Of a DNA stretch of 64,000 nt, positions 36,645 through 45,503 are shown one piece after another. The stretch covers positions 20,351-84,350 of the forward strand of contig JAIPFM010000096.1 in assembly GCA_021736645.1 (NCBI GenBank), in the 5' to 3' direction. Numbering within the stretch: position 1 is the stretch's first letter; every line of letters begins with the position of its first letter. This DNA comes from Phycisphaerae bacterium (lineage in GTDB: Bacteria; Planctomycetota; Phycisphaerae; Sedimentisphaerales; Anaerobacaceae). Made by a program: the position numbers and the translations under genes. The notes under the pieces were generated by a model. It worked only from the letters and a program-made list of their open reading frames with translations, did no database searches and was not told where the DNA came from.

Positions 36645-37591
36645 ACCTGCTATTGGCATCATTAACCATCGGATTCATTTTGTCACTGCTCTCGGCCGGA
36701 GTCTATATCTCGTTCAGGATCTTTCACATGCCGGACATCACCGCGGACGGCTCATTCGCGCTGGGTGCGGCGGTTTCGGCGGTACTGATCGTCCAGGAAG
36801 TCAACCCCGTCGTCGCCACATCGGCAGGATTCGCGGCCGGCTGCGTCGCGGGCCTGGTCACCGGCATGCTTCACACACGTTTCAAAATCAACAACCTTCT
36901 TTCTGGCATCCTGGTCATGACGGCGCTGTATTCCGTGAACCTGCACATCATGGGCAAAAGCAACGTGCCCATGTTGTATGAGACCACACTCATGACCATG
37001 GCCGCGAAACTACCGACGCTCATGGGAAGTGAAGATGTCGTCAACATATTGGGATGGGACATATCCAATTCAGACGCAGCCACATTCCTCTTCGCAATCC
37101 TAATGATAGTCGCCGTTTCCGTGGTCCTTAATCGGTTCTTCAGAACCCACCTGGGCACGGCCATGAGAGCGACCGGTGACAACCCGGACATGATCCGGGC
37201 GCTGGGTGTCAACACGGGCAACATGATCACCCTGGGCCTTTGCATTTCCAATGGCCTGGTGGCCCTCTCCGGCTCGCTGCTCGCCCAATATCAGGGATTC
37301 GCTGACGTACAGATGGGCATCGGCATGATCGTACTTGGTCTGGCGAGTGTCATCATCGGAGAAGCGCTTGTGGGCAGTGCCGGCATAGGACTTACGCTCT
37401 GCGGCGTGATTATGGGGTCCCTCCTCTTTCGGCTGCTCATCGCCATCGCGCTGAGATGGGGCCTAAATCCTACCGACCTCAAATTGATCACCGCGATATT
37501 TGTGCTGGTGGCACTTATCGTGCCCAGGTTCGGCGGCAAGCTGACACATAGAAAACAGAGATCCAGTCATGCTTCAGATACAAAAGTTTGA
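36641..37591 (+). CDS. ABC transporter permease (BPD_transp_2 / TrpY-like)
   Basis: This 316-residue integral membrane protein has about eight or nine hydrophobic helices, starting MNLLLASLTIGFILSLLSAG. The blocks DITADGSFALGAAVSAVLI and GTAMRATGDNPDMIRALGVN are typical of the LivH/RbsC-like BPD_transp_2 permeases that accompany ABC_sub_bind proteins. It forms the membrane channel of the importer. The ATG at 36641 overlaps the upstream stop as ATGA, with GGGAG 8 bases upstream; an ATG at 36623 is in frame but less likely. It overlaps the ATPase gene by 23 bases. Confidence 0.9.
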   Translation: MNLLLASLTIGFILSLLSAGVYISFRIFHMPDITADGSFALGAAVSAVLIVQEVNPVVATSAGFAAGCVAGLVTGMLHTRFKINNLLSGILVMTALYSVNLHIMGKSNVPMLYETTLMTMAAKLPTLMGSEDVVNILGWDISNSDAATFLFAILMIVAVSVVLNRFFRTHLGTAMRATGDNPDMIRALGVNTGNMITLGLCISNGLVALSGSLLAQYQGFADVQMGIGMIVLGLASVIIGEALVGSAGIGLTLCGVIMGSLLFRLLIAIALRWGLNPTDLKLITAIFVLVALIVPRFGGKLTHRKQRSSHASDTKV

Positions 37592-38381
37592 TAAGACATT
37601 TAATCGCGACACCATGAACTCAGTTCACGCGCTCAACCAGGTGGACCTCACCATTGAGGCGTCCTCCTTTGTGGTGGTGGTCGGCACGAACGGATCAGGC
37701 AAGTCCACGCTGCTCAACGCGATCGCGGGGACATTTCTCCCGGACACGGGAAGCATTGAGCTGGCCAATACCAATATCACCCGATGGCCTGAACACAGGC
37801 GCGCCAGATTCATAGGCCGGGTATTCCAGGATCCATTTAAAGGCACAGCGCCAGGTATGACCATTGCGGAAAATCTCGCGCTGGCTTCAGGGCGTGGGCG
37901 CCGCAGAGGTCTGAAGCAGGCATTGAATCGCAGCGCCCTGGGAGTTTTCAAGGGCCGTCTCGCCTCACTGAACATGGGCCTTGAAGATCGGCTCAACAAT
38001 CCGATAGGCTCTCTGTCCGGCGGACAGCGTCAAGCCATCACATTGCTGATGGCCACTTGGCTGAAAACAGATCTCCTGCTGCTGGATGAACATACCGCGG
38101 CCCTTGATCCGCGTGCCGCCGACCAGATTATCAGGCTGACCACGGACATCGTATCGCAGAAAAAACTCACGACCATGATGGTCACTCACTCCATGAATCA
38201 GGCGGTATCACAGGGAGACAGACTTATTATGATGCACAAAGGTGAGATCATGCACGATCTCTCAGGCGCTGAGAAATCACGCCTCCGTCCAGACGATCTG
38301 TTGACACGGTTTGACGAGATCAGGCGCAGCGAACAGCTCGACAGCAGCGCCGCACAACTACTCGAGGCAAACTATGTTTAG
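37569..38381 (+). CDS. ABC transporter ATPase (TrpZ-like)
   Basis: This is the 270-residue nucleotide-binding subunit. Walker A GTNGSGKST is at 39-47, the Q-loop VFQDPF has Gln87, the signature LSGGQRQ is at 149-155, Walker B LLLLDEHTAALD is near 169-180, and the H-loop VTHSM is near 205. It drives uptake through the permease encoded immediately upstream, with which it overlaps by 23 bases. It is the last gene of the importer block; a 107-base gap with a perfect inverted repeat then separates it from the chemoreceptor gene. Confidence 0.93.
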   Translation: MLQIQKFDKTFNRDTMNSVHALNQVDLTIEASSFVVVVGTNGSGKSTLLNAIAGTFLPDTGSIELANTNITRWPEHRRARFIGRVFQDPFKGTAPGMTIAENLALASGRGRRRGLKQALNRSALGVFKGRLASLNMGLEDRLNNPIGSLSGGQRQAITLLMATWLKTDLLLLDEHTAALDPRAADQIIRLTTDIVSQKKLTTMMVTHSMNQAVSQGDRLIMMHKGEIMHDLSGAEKSRLRPDDLLTRFDEIRRSEQLDSSAAQLLEANYV

Positions 38382-38430
38382 AGGCCGCCAGGCAGCAGCT
38401 GAAGTCGCTTTGTTCTAAAGTTATAGTGTA

Positions 38431-38472
38431 CTTCGAACTCATTTCAATACTGGTTTTGACATGAGTTCGAAG
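38431..38472 (+). repeat. Perfect 12-base inverted repeat before the chemoreceptor gene
   Basis: CTTCGAACTCAT (38431-38442) and ATGAGTTCGAAG (38461-38472) are perfect reverse complements separated by 18 bases. The right arm ends 4 bases before the AGGAG of the MCP gene (start 38489). It could be an operator, or an RNA hairpin that masks the ribosome site or trims the mRNA between importer and chemosensory genes. No U-tract follows, so it is not an ordinary terminator. Confidence 0.7.
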
Positions 38473-38488
38473 CACCAGGAGACTGAAT

Positions 38489-40726
38489 ATGAAACTAAGG
38501 CTTGAAACAAAAGTAATACTACTCACACTGTTCTCGGCGCTGGTACCTGTCACGATCATCGCATCCCTCATTCTCTGGCAGACCCGCGAAACCGGCCAGA
38601 AAGTTGACGAAGAAATCAACAATCTCGTCAGACTCAGCATAGACAAGATTTGTCAGGGAGTCTATGACGTGTGCGAAACAGCAGACGATCTGGTCCAGGC
38701 ACGAGTCAACCAGGCCCTGATTGCAGCCAGACTGATACTAACCGGTCAAGACGAGGACATCAAATCATCCTCATCGGGCCCAGTGACCCTGTCTGCCGAG
38801 AACTCCACTTGGGACGCCATCAACCAAGTGACAAAAGAAAGCGACCATCTACTGCTGCCAAAGATGGAAATAAACGGTCAATGGCTTGGCCAGAATACCG
38901 ACCTCAGCACACGCACGCCCGTAATCGATGAAATTGTCAAAGTGTCAGGTGGCACAGCCACCATATTTCAACGCATGAACGAAGCCGGTGATATGCTCAG
39001 AGTCGCCACCAACGTGAAAACGCTGGACAACAAGCGCGCGATTGGCACCTTTATCCCGGCCGACATGAAAAACGGCACACCCAATCCTGTGATCGATGCG
39101 GTGCTTCACGGCAAGACATTCCGAGGCAGAGCTTTTGTCGTCAACGCATGGTACCTCACCGCGTACGAACCGCTGAGAGACCAGAACAACAGCATCATCG
39201 GCATGCTCTACGTGGGCATCAAACAAAGCACCATGGAATCGCTGCGAAATAAAATCCTGGAAACCAAAGTTGGATCTGATGGATATGTCTTTGTGGTGGG
39301 CGGAAAGGGAGAGGACAAGGGGACCTACATCATTTCCAAGAATGGCGAACAGGACGGAAAGTTCATACTGAACTCGCAAGGCCCCGATGGTGTCTTTTTC
39401 ATTCAGAAACTCATTGAAGACGCCCTTGCATCCCAACCCGGAGAGGTTACATTCCAACAATACTTGTGGCAAAATCCGGGGGAAGACGGCGCTAGATTCA
39501 AAGTCGCTGCTGTCCGCTATTACGAGCCCTGGGACTGGATCATTGGCGCCACAATTTATCAGCGCGACCTGACCGCCGCGAGCAGCGAGGTCGTCGCCTC
39601 TATTAGATCACTCCTTTTCTGGGCCATTGGTGGAGGCATCGGTATTGCAGTTGTTGCAAGCATTATTGCTTCTATTACGGGCGCAAGGTTCACAAGACCC
39701 ATTTCAAAAATTACCAGAATTGCGGATTCCATTGCAGGCGGAGATCTCTCTGGTGCTTCAACAGAAATCAGGAAGCTGGCCAACCGCGGCGACCCTGAGC
39801 AAATAGGTCTTCGGGATGGAGACGAAGCCGAGCAGCTTCTTTACGCAATTCATATCATGATTGAGAACCTAAATTCTCTGATTGGGAAGGTTCAACAATC
39901 AGGCATCAATATCACCTCGTCATCTTCTCAGATCGCAGCCAGTTCAAAGCAACTTGAATCCACTGTCACCGATCAAGCCTCCTCAACAAACGAAGTGCTG
40001 TCAACGACAACCGAGATCAGCGGTGTGTCAAAAGAACTGGTCGACGTCATGAACACCGTGTCAAAGAGCGCCATCAAGACGGCCACCATGGCAGGCAATG
40101 GACTGACCGATCTCATCAAAATGAGCGAATCCATGGAGCGACTCGCAACATCAACGCATTCCATATCCTCCCGCCTGGGAATCATCGACGAGAAGACCGA
40201 CAGCGTAAATGCCGTCGTCACAACGATCAGCAAGGTCGCAGACCAAACCAATCTTCTGTCGGTCAACGCATCGATTGAAGCTGAAAAGGCAGGGGAGCAC
40301 GGCAAGGGATTCTCTGTGGTGGCCAGAAAAATACAGCAGCTTGCAGATCAAACAGCGATCGCCATGATGGACATCGAGACAATTGTAAGCGAAATGCGCT
40401 CCGCCGTACGTACCGGCGTGATGGAAATGGACCATTTCTCTGATGACGTCAACACATTCACACAGGAAGTAAACAGGATTAACGCAGAACAGGAATCGAT
40501 CATCAAACAAGTCCAGGAGCTCACGCCGGCATTTGAAGATGCAAGAGAAGGCATTCATGCACAAGCTCAAGGCGCAGAACAAATTCGCGATGCTGTCGTA
40601 CGCCTGTCGGAGGGCGCAGAACAAATTTCCGAAGCCCTAGGCGAATTCAAACATACTGCAACCAATCTGAATAACGCGGCAAAAAGCCTTCAGGATGAGA
40701 TATCAAAATTCAACGTCAGCATGTAG
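38489..40726 (+). CDS. Methyl-accepting chemoreceptor (WspA-like) with Cache sensor
   Basis: This 745-residue transmembrane receptor has TM1 at about 9-29, a periplasmic Cache-type double PAS-like sensor at about 40-370 (DGYVFVVGGKGEDKGTYIIS, YYEPWDWIIGATIY), TM2 at about 376-400 and a HAMP domain at 400-455. The cytoplasmic signalling region has the hairpin tip VADQTNLLSVNASIEAEKAG. The stretch ASSKQLESTVTDQASSTNEV resembles the adaptation region of WspA. It has no C-terminal CheR-tethering pentapeptide. It heads a complete array (CheW, CheR-CheW, CheA, CheB). The proximity of an ABC importer suggests that its binding protein might present ligand to it, which is inference. Confidence 0.92.
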   Translation: MKLRLETKVILLTLFSALVPVTIIASLILWQTRETGQKVDEEINNLVRLSIDKICQGVYDVCETADDLVQARVNQALIAARLILTGQDEDIKSSSSGPVTLSAENSTWDAINQVTKESDHLLLPKMEINGQWLGQNTDLSTRTPVIDEIVKVSGGTATIFQRMNEAGDMLRVATNVKTLDNKRAIGTFIPADMKNGTPNPVIDAVLHGKTFRGRAFVVNAWYLTAYEPLRDQNNSIIGMLYVGIKQSTMESLRNKILETKVGSDGYVFVVGGKGEDKGTYIISKNGEQDGKFILNSQGPDGVFFIQKLIEDALASQPGEVTFQQYLWQNPGEDGARFKVAAVRYYEPWDWIIGATIYQRDLTAASSEVVASIRSLLFWAIGGGIGIAVVASIIASITGARFTRPISKITRIADSIAGGDLSGASTEIRKLANRGDPEQIGLRDGDEAEQLLYAIHIMIENLNSLIGKVQQSGINITSSSSQIAASSKQLESTVTDQASSTNEVLSTTTEISGVSKELVDVMNTVSKSAIKTATMAGNGLTDLIKMSESMERLATSTHSISSRLGIIDEKTDSVNAVVTTISKVADQTNLLSVNASIEAEKAGEHGKGFSVVARKIQQLADQTAIAMMDIETIVSEMRSAVRTGVMEMDHFSDDVNTFTQEVNRINAEQESIIKQVQELTPAFEDAREGIHAQAQGAEQIRDAVVRLSEGAEQISEALGEFKHTATNLNNAAKSLQDEISKFNVSM

Positions 40727-40790
40727 CCAAAACGCTTAAGCATGATGCCGACGACGGCTGGAACTTGAATAGACCCATAGGAAAGTCACC

Positions 40791-41237
40791 GTGAATCAAG
40801 ACCGTAAGCTGCTATTATTAGTCCAATGCGATGATGCAGAATTTGCCATTGCCTGCAGCGATATCGTTGAAGTGCTTCCCATGATCGACCTGGCATTGCC
40901 AGACAATGCATCGCCTGCCATCACTGGCACCATGAACTATCACGGCTCAGACGTCGCCATTGCAGACTTCTCTGAATGGATGACGGGCATTAAATCTGCC
41001 CGATTGCTGAGCACAAGAATTATCCTTCTGCGATCCGGGGTTGACAAGCACTGCAGGGTCGGAATCATCGCAGAACTTGCCACACGGACCCTGACGGTGC
41101 CCGCATCGGCTTTCTCCGGGTACGACACGGTGCCCCCTAACCGCTACTCAAAGCTCAAAGTGACTATTGACGACAGGCGACTCCAGCTGATTGACACCGA
41201 ATCCATTTTTGAAACCATACACAGAACGATCGAGTGA
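40791..41237 (+). CDS. cheW: CheW-like coupling protein (WspB-like)
   Basis: This 148-residue protein is a single CheW domain: LLLLVQCDDAEFAIACSDIV at the start and the strand pattern RIILLRSGVDKHCRVGIIAE in the middle. It links the receptor to the kinase CheA. The start is GTG, preceded by AGGAAAG. It lies 64 bases after the receptor gene. Order and size match WspB of the Pseudomonas Wsp pathway. Confidence 0.85.
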   Translation: MNQDRKLLLLVQCDDAEFAIACSDIVEVLPMIDLALPDNASPAITGTMNYHGSDVAIADFSEWMTGIKSARLLSTRIILLRSGVDKHCRVGIIAELATRTLTVPASAFSGYDTVPPNRYSKLKVTIDDRRLQLIDTESIFETIHRTIE

Positions 41238-41259
41238 TTTCCTGAGACAGCAACATAAC

Positions 41260-42837
41260 ATGGAATTAAAACCGACTAGAGATTACCTAAGAGACACCAT
41301 TGGGCTTGATCCAGAAACCATGGGTCTCCCCATGGTGAACAGCATCATTCAAAAGCACATGAATAGATGCGGCTCACGCACCTGCGCTGAGCACCTTTCT
41401 CTCTTGCGATCCTCTAAAGAAAAGTTGAAAGAACTCATTGAACTTGCCGTCGTCAATGAAACATGGTTTATGCGTCAACCTGAATCATTCCGCTATGTCA
41501 AAGAAAATCTGTGTTCCGACAAGACCCAAAAACTGCGAACACTCAGCCTGGGCTGCGCGACCGGCGAAGAGCCATACTCTCTTGCCATGACATTATTGGA
41601 TGCCGGCCTTACAGCTGGGCAATTCACGATCGACGCGCTGGATATCAGCGAAAAATCGCTGAACATCGCAAAAACCGGGCGATACAAAGACACTTCTTTC
41701 AGTAAGACAATCGACTCATCTTTTAGAAACATCCATTTTACGCTATCTAATGGACTCTATGAAATCAAGCCGGCGATTCGCAAATGCGTTCACTTCATCC
41801 ACGGAAACGTCCTTGATCTGGCCAGTGCCCTGACTGGACCGTCGTATGACATTATCTTTTGCAGACATGTTTTTATTTACCTGTGCCATGATGCCCGCAA
41901 GACACTGCTGAACCAGATAGCCTCTCTCTTGTCCCCCACAGGCACCATCTTTATTGGCGCCTCTGAATCAAGCCTCTTTAGGAACACTGGATACAAAAGC
42001 ATCAAAGCACCATCGACTTTTGGCTTTGTAAAAGCACAGTCCGAAACAGACGACGCCGTCGCACCGGATAGACCGTCCGACGGCTTAACGAAACATCATG
42101 CCGGGCCCCGAGAAGCCACAAAGGCAGCCCCCCCTGGCATGCCGGTCAAGGACAGCAAAGAAACCGACGCGACCTGCAAGCACTGTTGGGACCTGACAGG
42201 CCTCCTCGGTGATCGATCGTGCGAGAAACTGGCGGACTACACGCACTGCAACAACTGCCCGGTTCGAATCGATTATGGCCGCCATTTCTTCAACAGAGAA
42301 GCACCCGATCACTACCTGAACACGTGGCAGGCGTCCCTCTCTCAACGCGAATCTGAGACAAACCTTTCAAACAGTCAGCAAGTCGTCATCTTCAGACTGG
42401 GCACCGAATTGTTTGCCTTACCCTCAAGGCTGGTACTGGATATTGCAGGACTCAGCGATATTCACACGATCCCATTCAAAACAAATGAGGTGCTGCTCGG
42501 CATCGCAAATTTCTCCGGCGACCTTCGCCTATGCGTCTCCGTTCACGAACTGCTGACTGATCAAGACCATGATCTCAGCGGCACACATGCTGACAGCCAT
42601 GACCGACGCATATACAAGAGAATGATGACAGCTGGAAAACACAACCAAACCTGGTCGTTCCTTGTCGATGAGATTGTAGACATCAAGCACATCTACAACG
42701 CCGAGATCGATCCTGATATACCATCAGACATGAAAGCGTCATCCTATTCGCTGGGCACAACGTCTTATCATGACCATATCGTCATCATGCTTGACCCTCA
42801 GCTGTTGTTTGACAACCTGGAAAGGGCCGCCAAATGA
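41260..42837 (+). CDS. CheR methyltransferase fused to a CheW domain (WspC-WspD-like fusion)
   Basis: The 525-residue protein begins with a CheR-type methyltransferase: NETWFMRQPESF (about 66-77) and the SAM loop SLGCATGEEPYSLA (96-109), then a catalytic fold ending near 275. Residues 306-336 contain a Cys/His segment with C-x2-C-W-D, G-D-R-S-C and H-C-x2-C-P-V, known from WspD-type CheW proteins. A full CheW domain follows (about 365-520; VVIFRLGTELFALPSRLV). In Pseudomonas the WspC methyltransferase and WspD coupler are separate, so this gene appears to fuse them and drop the WspC TPR tail. The ATG at 41260 is chosen by CheR N-terminal length. The stop overlaps the cheA start as ATGA. Confidence 0.88.
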   Translation: MELKPTRDYLRDTIGLDPETMGLPMVNSIIQKHMNRCGSRTCAEHLSLLRSSKEKLKELIELAVVNETWFMRQPESFRYVKENLCSDKTQKLRTLSLGCATGEEPYSLAMTLLDAGLTAGQFTIDALDISEKSLNIAKTGRYKDTSFSKTIDSSFRNIHFTLSNGLYEIKPAIRKCVHFIHGNVLDLASALTGPSYDIIFCRHVFIYLCHDARKTLLNQIASLLSPTGTIFIGASESSLFRNTGYKSIKAPSTFGFVKAQSETDDAVAPDRPSDGLTKHHAGPREATKAAPPGMPVKDSKETDATCKHCWDLTGLLGDRSCEKLADYTHCNNCPVRIDYGRHFFNREAPDHYLNTWQASLSQRESETNLSNSQQVVIFRLGTELFALPSRLVLDIAGLSDIHTIPFKTNEVLLGIANFSGDLRLCVSVHELLTDQDHDLSGTHADSHDRRIYKRMMTAGKHNQTWSFLVDEIVDIKHIYNAEIDPDIPSDMKASSYSLGTTSYHDHIVIMLDPQLLFDNLERAAK

Positions 42838-45503
42838 CCGACGATAACAAATCACTCGGAAACCCAACCCTGTTGACCCTGTTTCAATCTGAAACGGAGT
42901 CGCACACTGCCGCACTCAACCGCACACTCCTTGAACTGCAGAAAGACCTTCATGACACAAGTGGAGCAGACGCATTGGTGCGAGCCGCACATGCTATCCA
43001 TGGCGCAGCCCGCATTGTACACATTGAGATGTCTATCAAACTGTCACATGCTATGGAAGACATATTTGTCGCCATTCGAGACCGCAAGTGTTCTCCTGAC
43101 GAGAAGATGATTGACACCCTGCTTGCCGGCACAGACGTCCTCAAGAAAATCGGCACCTTTGCATCAAACGACACTGTCACCGAGCTCATGGCACTCTCTC
43201 CTGAAGTGGATGCCGCGGTTGCCTCATTAGTATTTGAGCCAAATGCCGAGACAGACAACACGGAGACCGCGAACCGGAAAGAAACACCTGATGCGCCCCC
43301 CCTGATTGACCTGAGTAACCCCAAGATGCTGGCCCTCTTCCAGTCTGAACTGGAAACGCATACGATCACACTGAATGAAGGTCTTCTCCTCCTGGAGAAA
43401 GACAGCTCTGACACAGACACTATCAATTCACTGATGAGAGCGGCTCACTCCATTAAAGGGGCTTCTCGTATTATCAACATCGACATGGCGGTCAAATTGG
43501 CCCATGCGATGGAAGACGTCTTCGTGGCTGCACAAAACGAGGAACTCAGCCTAACGCCGGAAATTGCAGAACTCCTTTTCCTTGGAACAGATGTTCTTGA
43601 GAACATCGGCAAGGCGGCATCCGTGGAAAAGGCGGCCTCATTAAGTGCTTACGTCGATGACGCCGCTACATTGACAACCTCGATCGCATCCGCCAAATCC
43701 GGAAAAGTCTCTACTCCGAACCTGTGTCGAAAAGACAACAAAGAGGATACGCAGCAAGAGAACACACCGCAAAGGGCTGGAGTCCTCCGTGTTTCAACTG
43801 AACATATCGGCCACATGATCAATCTTGCTGGCGAAATCATGGTTCGGGGTAAACGGTTCAACCATTTCACCGGTCTATTCAAAGACCTCGAAAAACAGCT
43901 TTCTCACCTGGGCACATCCATACGCCATGTCCACCAAATGATGAACGACGCTGACCGCACACAAAAGGAACAAATGGCTGATGTGATGCATAAGACGACA
44001 CATATTCACGCCGAACTCTCAAAACACATCAATGCCTTTGATCACTTTGCATTTGATTTTGACATCCTCTCAAATAAAATGCATGAGGAGGCCATGGCCA
44101 GCCGAATGCGCCCGTTTTCCGATGGCACCATAGGATTCCCACGCATGGTGAGAGACATCTCCAAGTCGATCCACAAGGAAGTCTCTTTTGAGATGCTTGG
44201 TCAAAACACAACCGTTGACCGAAACATTCTTAATAAACTCGAACCGCCCATAACGCATCTCCTGAGGAATGCGCTCGATCACGGATTGGAAGACGCCGCA
44301 ACCAGAACATCCATGGGCAAACCGGCATGCGGAAAGCTGACATTAGAAGCCCGCCACCACTCGGGACGCCTCCTTATCATCGTGAAAGATGACGGAAGAG
44401 GCATAGACATCGACACCGTTCGCAACACCGTGGTCCAGCGCAAACTCACCAACGCAGAAACCGCAAGCCAACTGTCCGATGATGAATTGCTTCAATTCAT
44501 GTTTCTGCCAGGATTCACCACCTCCGATCAAGTCACAGAACTCTCAGGCAGAGGCGTGGGACTCAACGTTGTCTCCGAAATGTTAAGAACCGTCAATGGC
44601 ACAGTTCAGATATCCACGGGAAAGAACAACGGCACACAGATTCGTCTGCTGCTGCCGCTGTCGCTGTCAGTCGTCAGGTCCCTGATCTTTGAACTCAACA
44701 ATGAAAGCTACGCCTTCCCACTCTCGCAGATTGAGTTCTGCATGCGTGTGGAGAGGGGTGACATCATCAGGAGAGACAGCCATCACTTCGTGATCAGTGA
44801 CGGAATCGAAATTCACGTCCTGGATGGACGGCACATCCTTGACCTGCCTCACCGCGAAGACACACGCGAGACTCTGACGGCCATCGTCATTGAAAACCGC
44901 AATTGCACCTTTGGCTTCATCGTCGACCGATGCGTGGGTGAATTCGACCTTGTCATTAAACCGCTGGATCCTCGTCTGGGCACCACACCTTGCCTTTCCA
45001 GTACATCGATCATGGAAGATGGCAAGCCCGTGATATCACTGGACGTGGAAGACACGTTGCTTATGGCTGAAAAACGAGTGATGGACAACAACGTCTACCT
45101 GAAGCCGGAGGAGAACACCGATGACACACGGAAACGTATTCTGATTGTTGAAGATTCAATGACCGTTCGCGAAATGGAGCGGATTTTAATCGCCGAACAA
45201 GGCTACGCCGTCGATGTTGCGGTGGACGGCATGGACGGATGGAATGCCCTGACAACAGCACAGTACGATCTCATTGTAACCGATATTGACATGCCGCGCA
45301 TGAATGGTCTTGAATTGATAGAGAAACTTCGCGCGGACAGCAGGTTTGAAAAAATACCCATAATTGTGGTGTCGTATAAAGACAGTCAGGAAGATCGAGA
45401 CCGAGGCATCCGGGCAGGCGCAGACCGTTACATGACAAAGAACAGTTTCCATGACGATTCCATCATTAAAACCATCAACACCCTTTTAGAAGATGACAAA
45501 TGA
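42834..45503 (+). CDS. cheA: CheA hybrid histidine kinase with two HPt domains and a receiver (WspE-like)
   Basis: The 889-residue kinase has, in order, HPt1 (about 10-130; RAAHAIHGAARIV, His53), HPt2 (about 160-280; RAAHSIKGASRII, His205), a dimerisation region (from about 320), HATPase_c (LLRNALDHGLED N-box, DDGRGID, SGRGVGLNVV), a CheW-like domain (about 605-740) and a C-terminal receiver (from about 764) with LIVTDIDMPRMNGLELI holding the phospho-acceptor Asp. The two HPt domains are clear internal duplicates. HPt1 keeps the phospho-His but has His instead of the usual Lys three residues later. WspE has the same kinase-receiver layout. The gene overlaps both neighbours by 4 bases. Confidence 0.93.
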   Translation: MTDDNKSLGNPTLLTLFQSETESHTAALNRTLLELQKDLHDTSGADALVRAAHAIHGAARIVHIEMSIKLSHAMEDIFVAIRDRKCSPDEKMIDTLLAGTDVLKKIGTFASNDTVTELMALSPEVDAAVASLVFEPNAETDNTETANRKETPDAPPLIDLSNPKMLALFQSELETHTITLNEGLLLLEKDSSDTDTINSLMRAAHSIKGASRIINIDMAVKLAHAMEDVFVAAQNEELSLTPEIAELLFLGTDVLENIGKAASVEKAASLSAYVDDAATLTTSIASAKSGKVSTPNLCRKDNKEDTQQENTPQRAGVLRVSTEHIGHMINLAGEIMVRGKRFNHFTGLFKDLEKQLSHLGTSIRHVHQMMNDADRTQKEQMADVMHKTTHIHAELSKHINAFDHFAFDFDILSNKMHEEAMASRMRPFSDGTIGFPRMVRDISKSIHKEVSFEMLGQNTTVDRNILNKLEPPITHLLRNALDHGLEDAATRTSMGKPACGKLTLEARHHSGRLLIIVKDDGRGIDIDTVRNTVVQRKLTNAETASQLSDDELLQFMFLPGFTTSDQVTELSGRGVGLNVVSEMLRTVNGTVQISTGKNNGTQIRLLLPLSLSVVRSLIFELNNESYAFPLSQIEFCMRVERGDIIRRDSHHFVISDGIEIHVLDGRHILDLPHREDTRETLTAIVIENRNCTFGFIVDRCVGEFDLVIKPLDPRLGTTPCLSSTSIMEDGKPVISLDVEDTLLMAEKRVMDNNVYLKPEENTDDTRKRILIVEDSMTVREMERILIAEQGYAVDVAVDGMDGWNALTTAQYDLIVTDIDMPRMNGLELIEKLRADSRFEKIPIIVVSYKDSQEDRDRGIRAGADRYMTKNSFHDDSIIKTINTLLEDDK

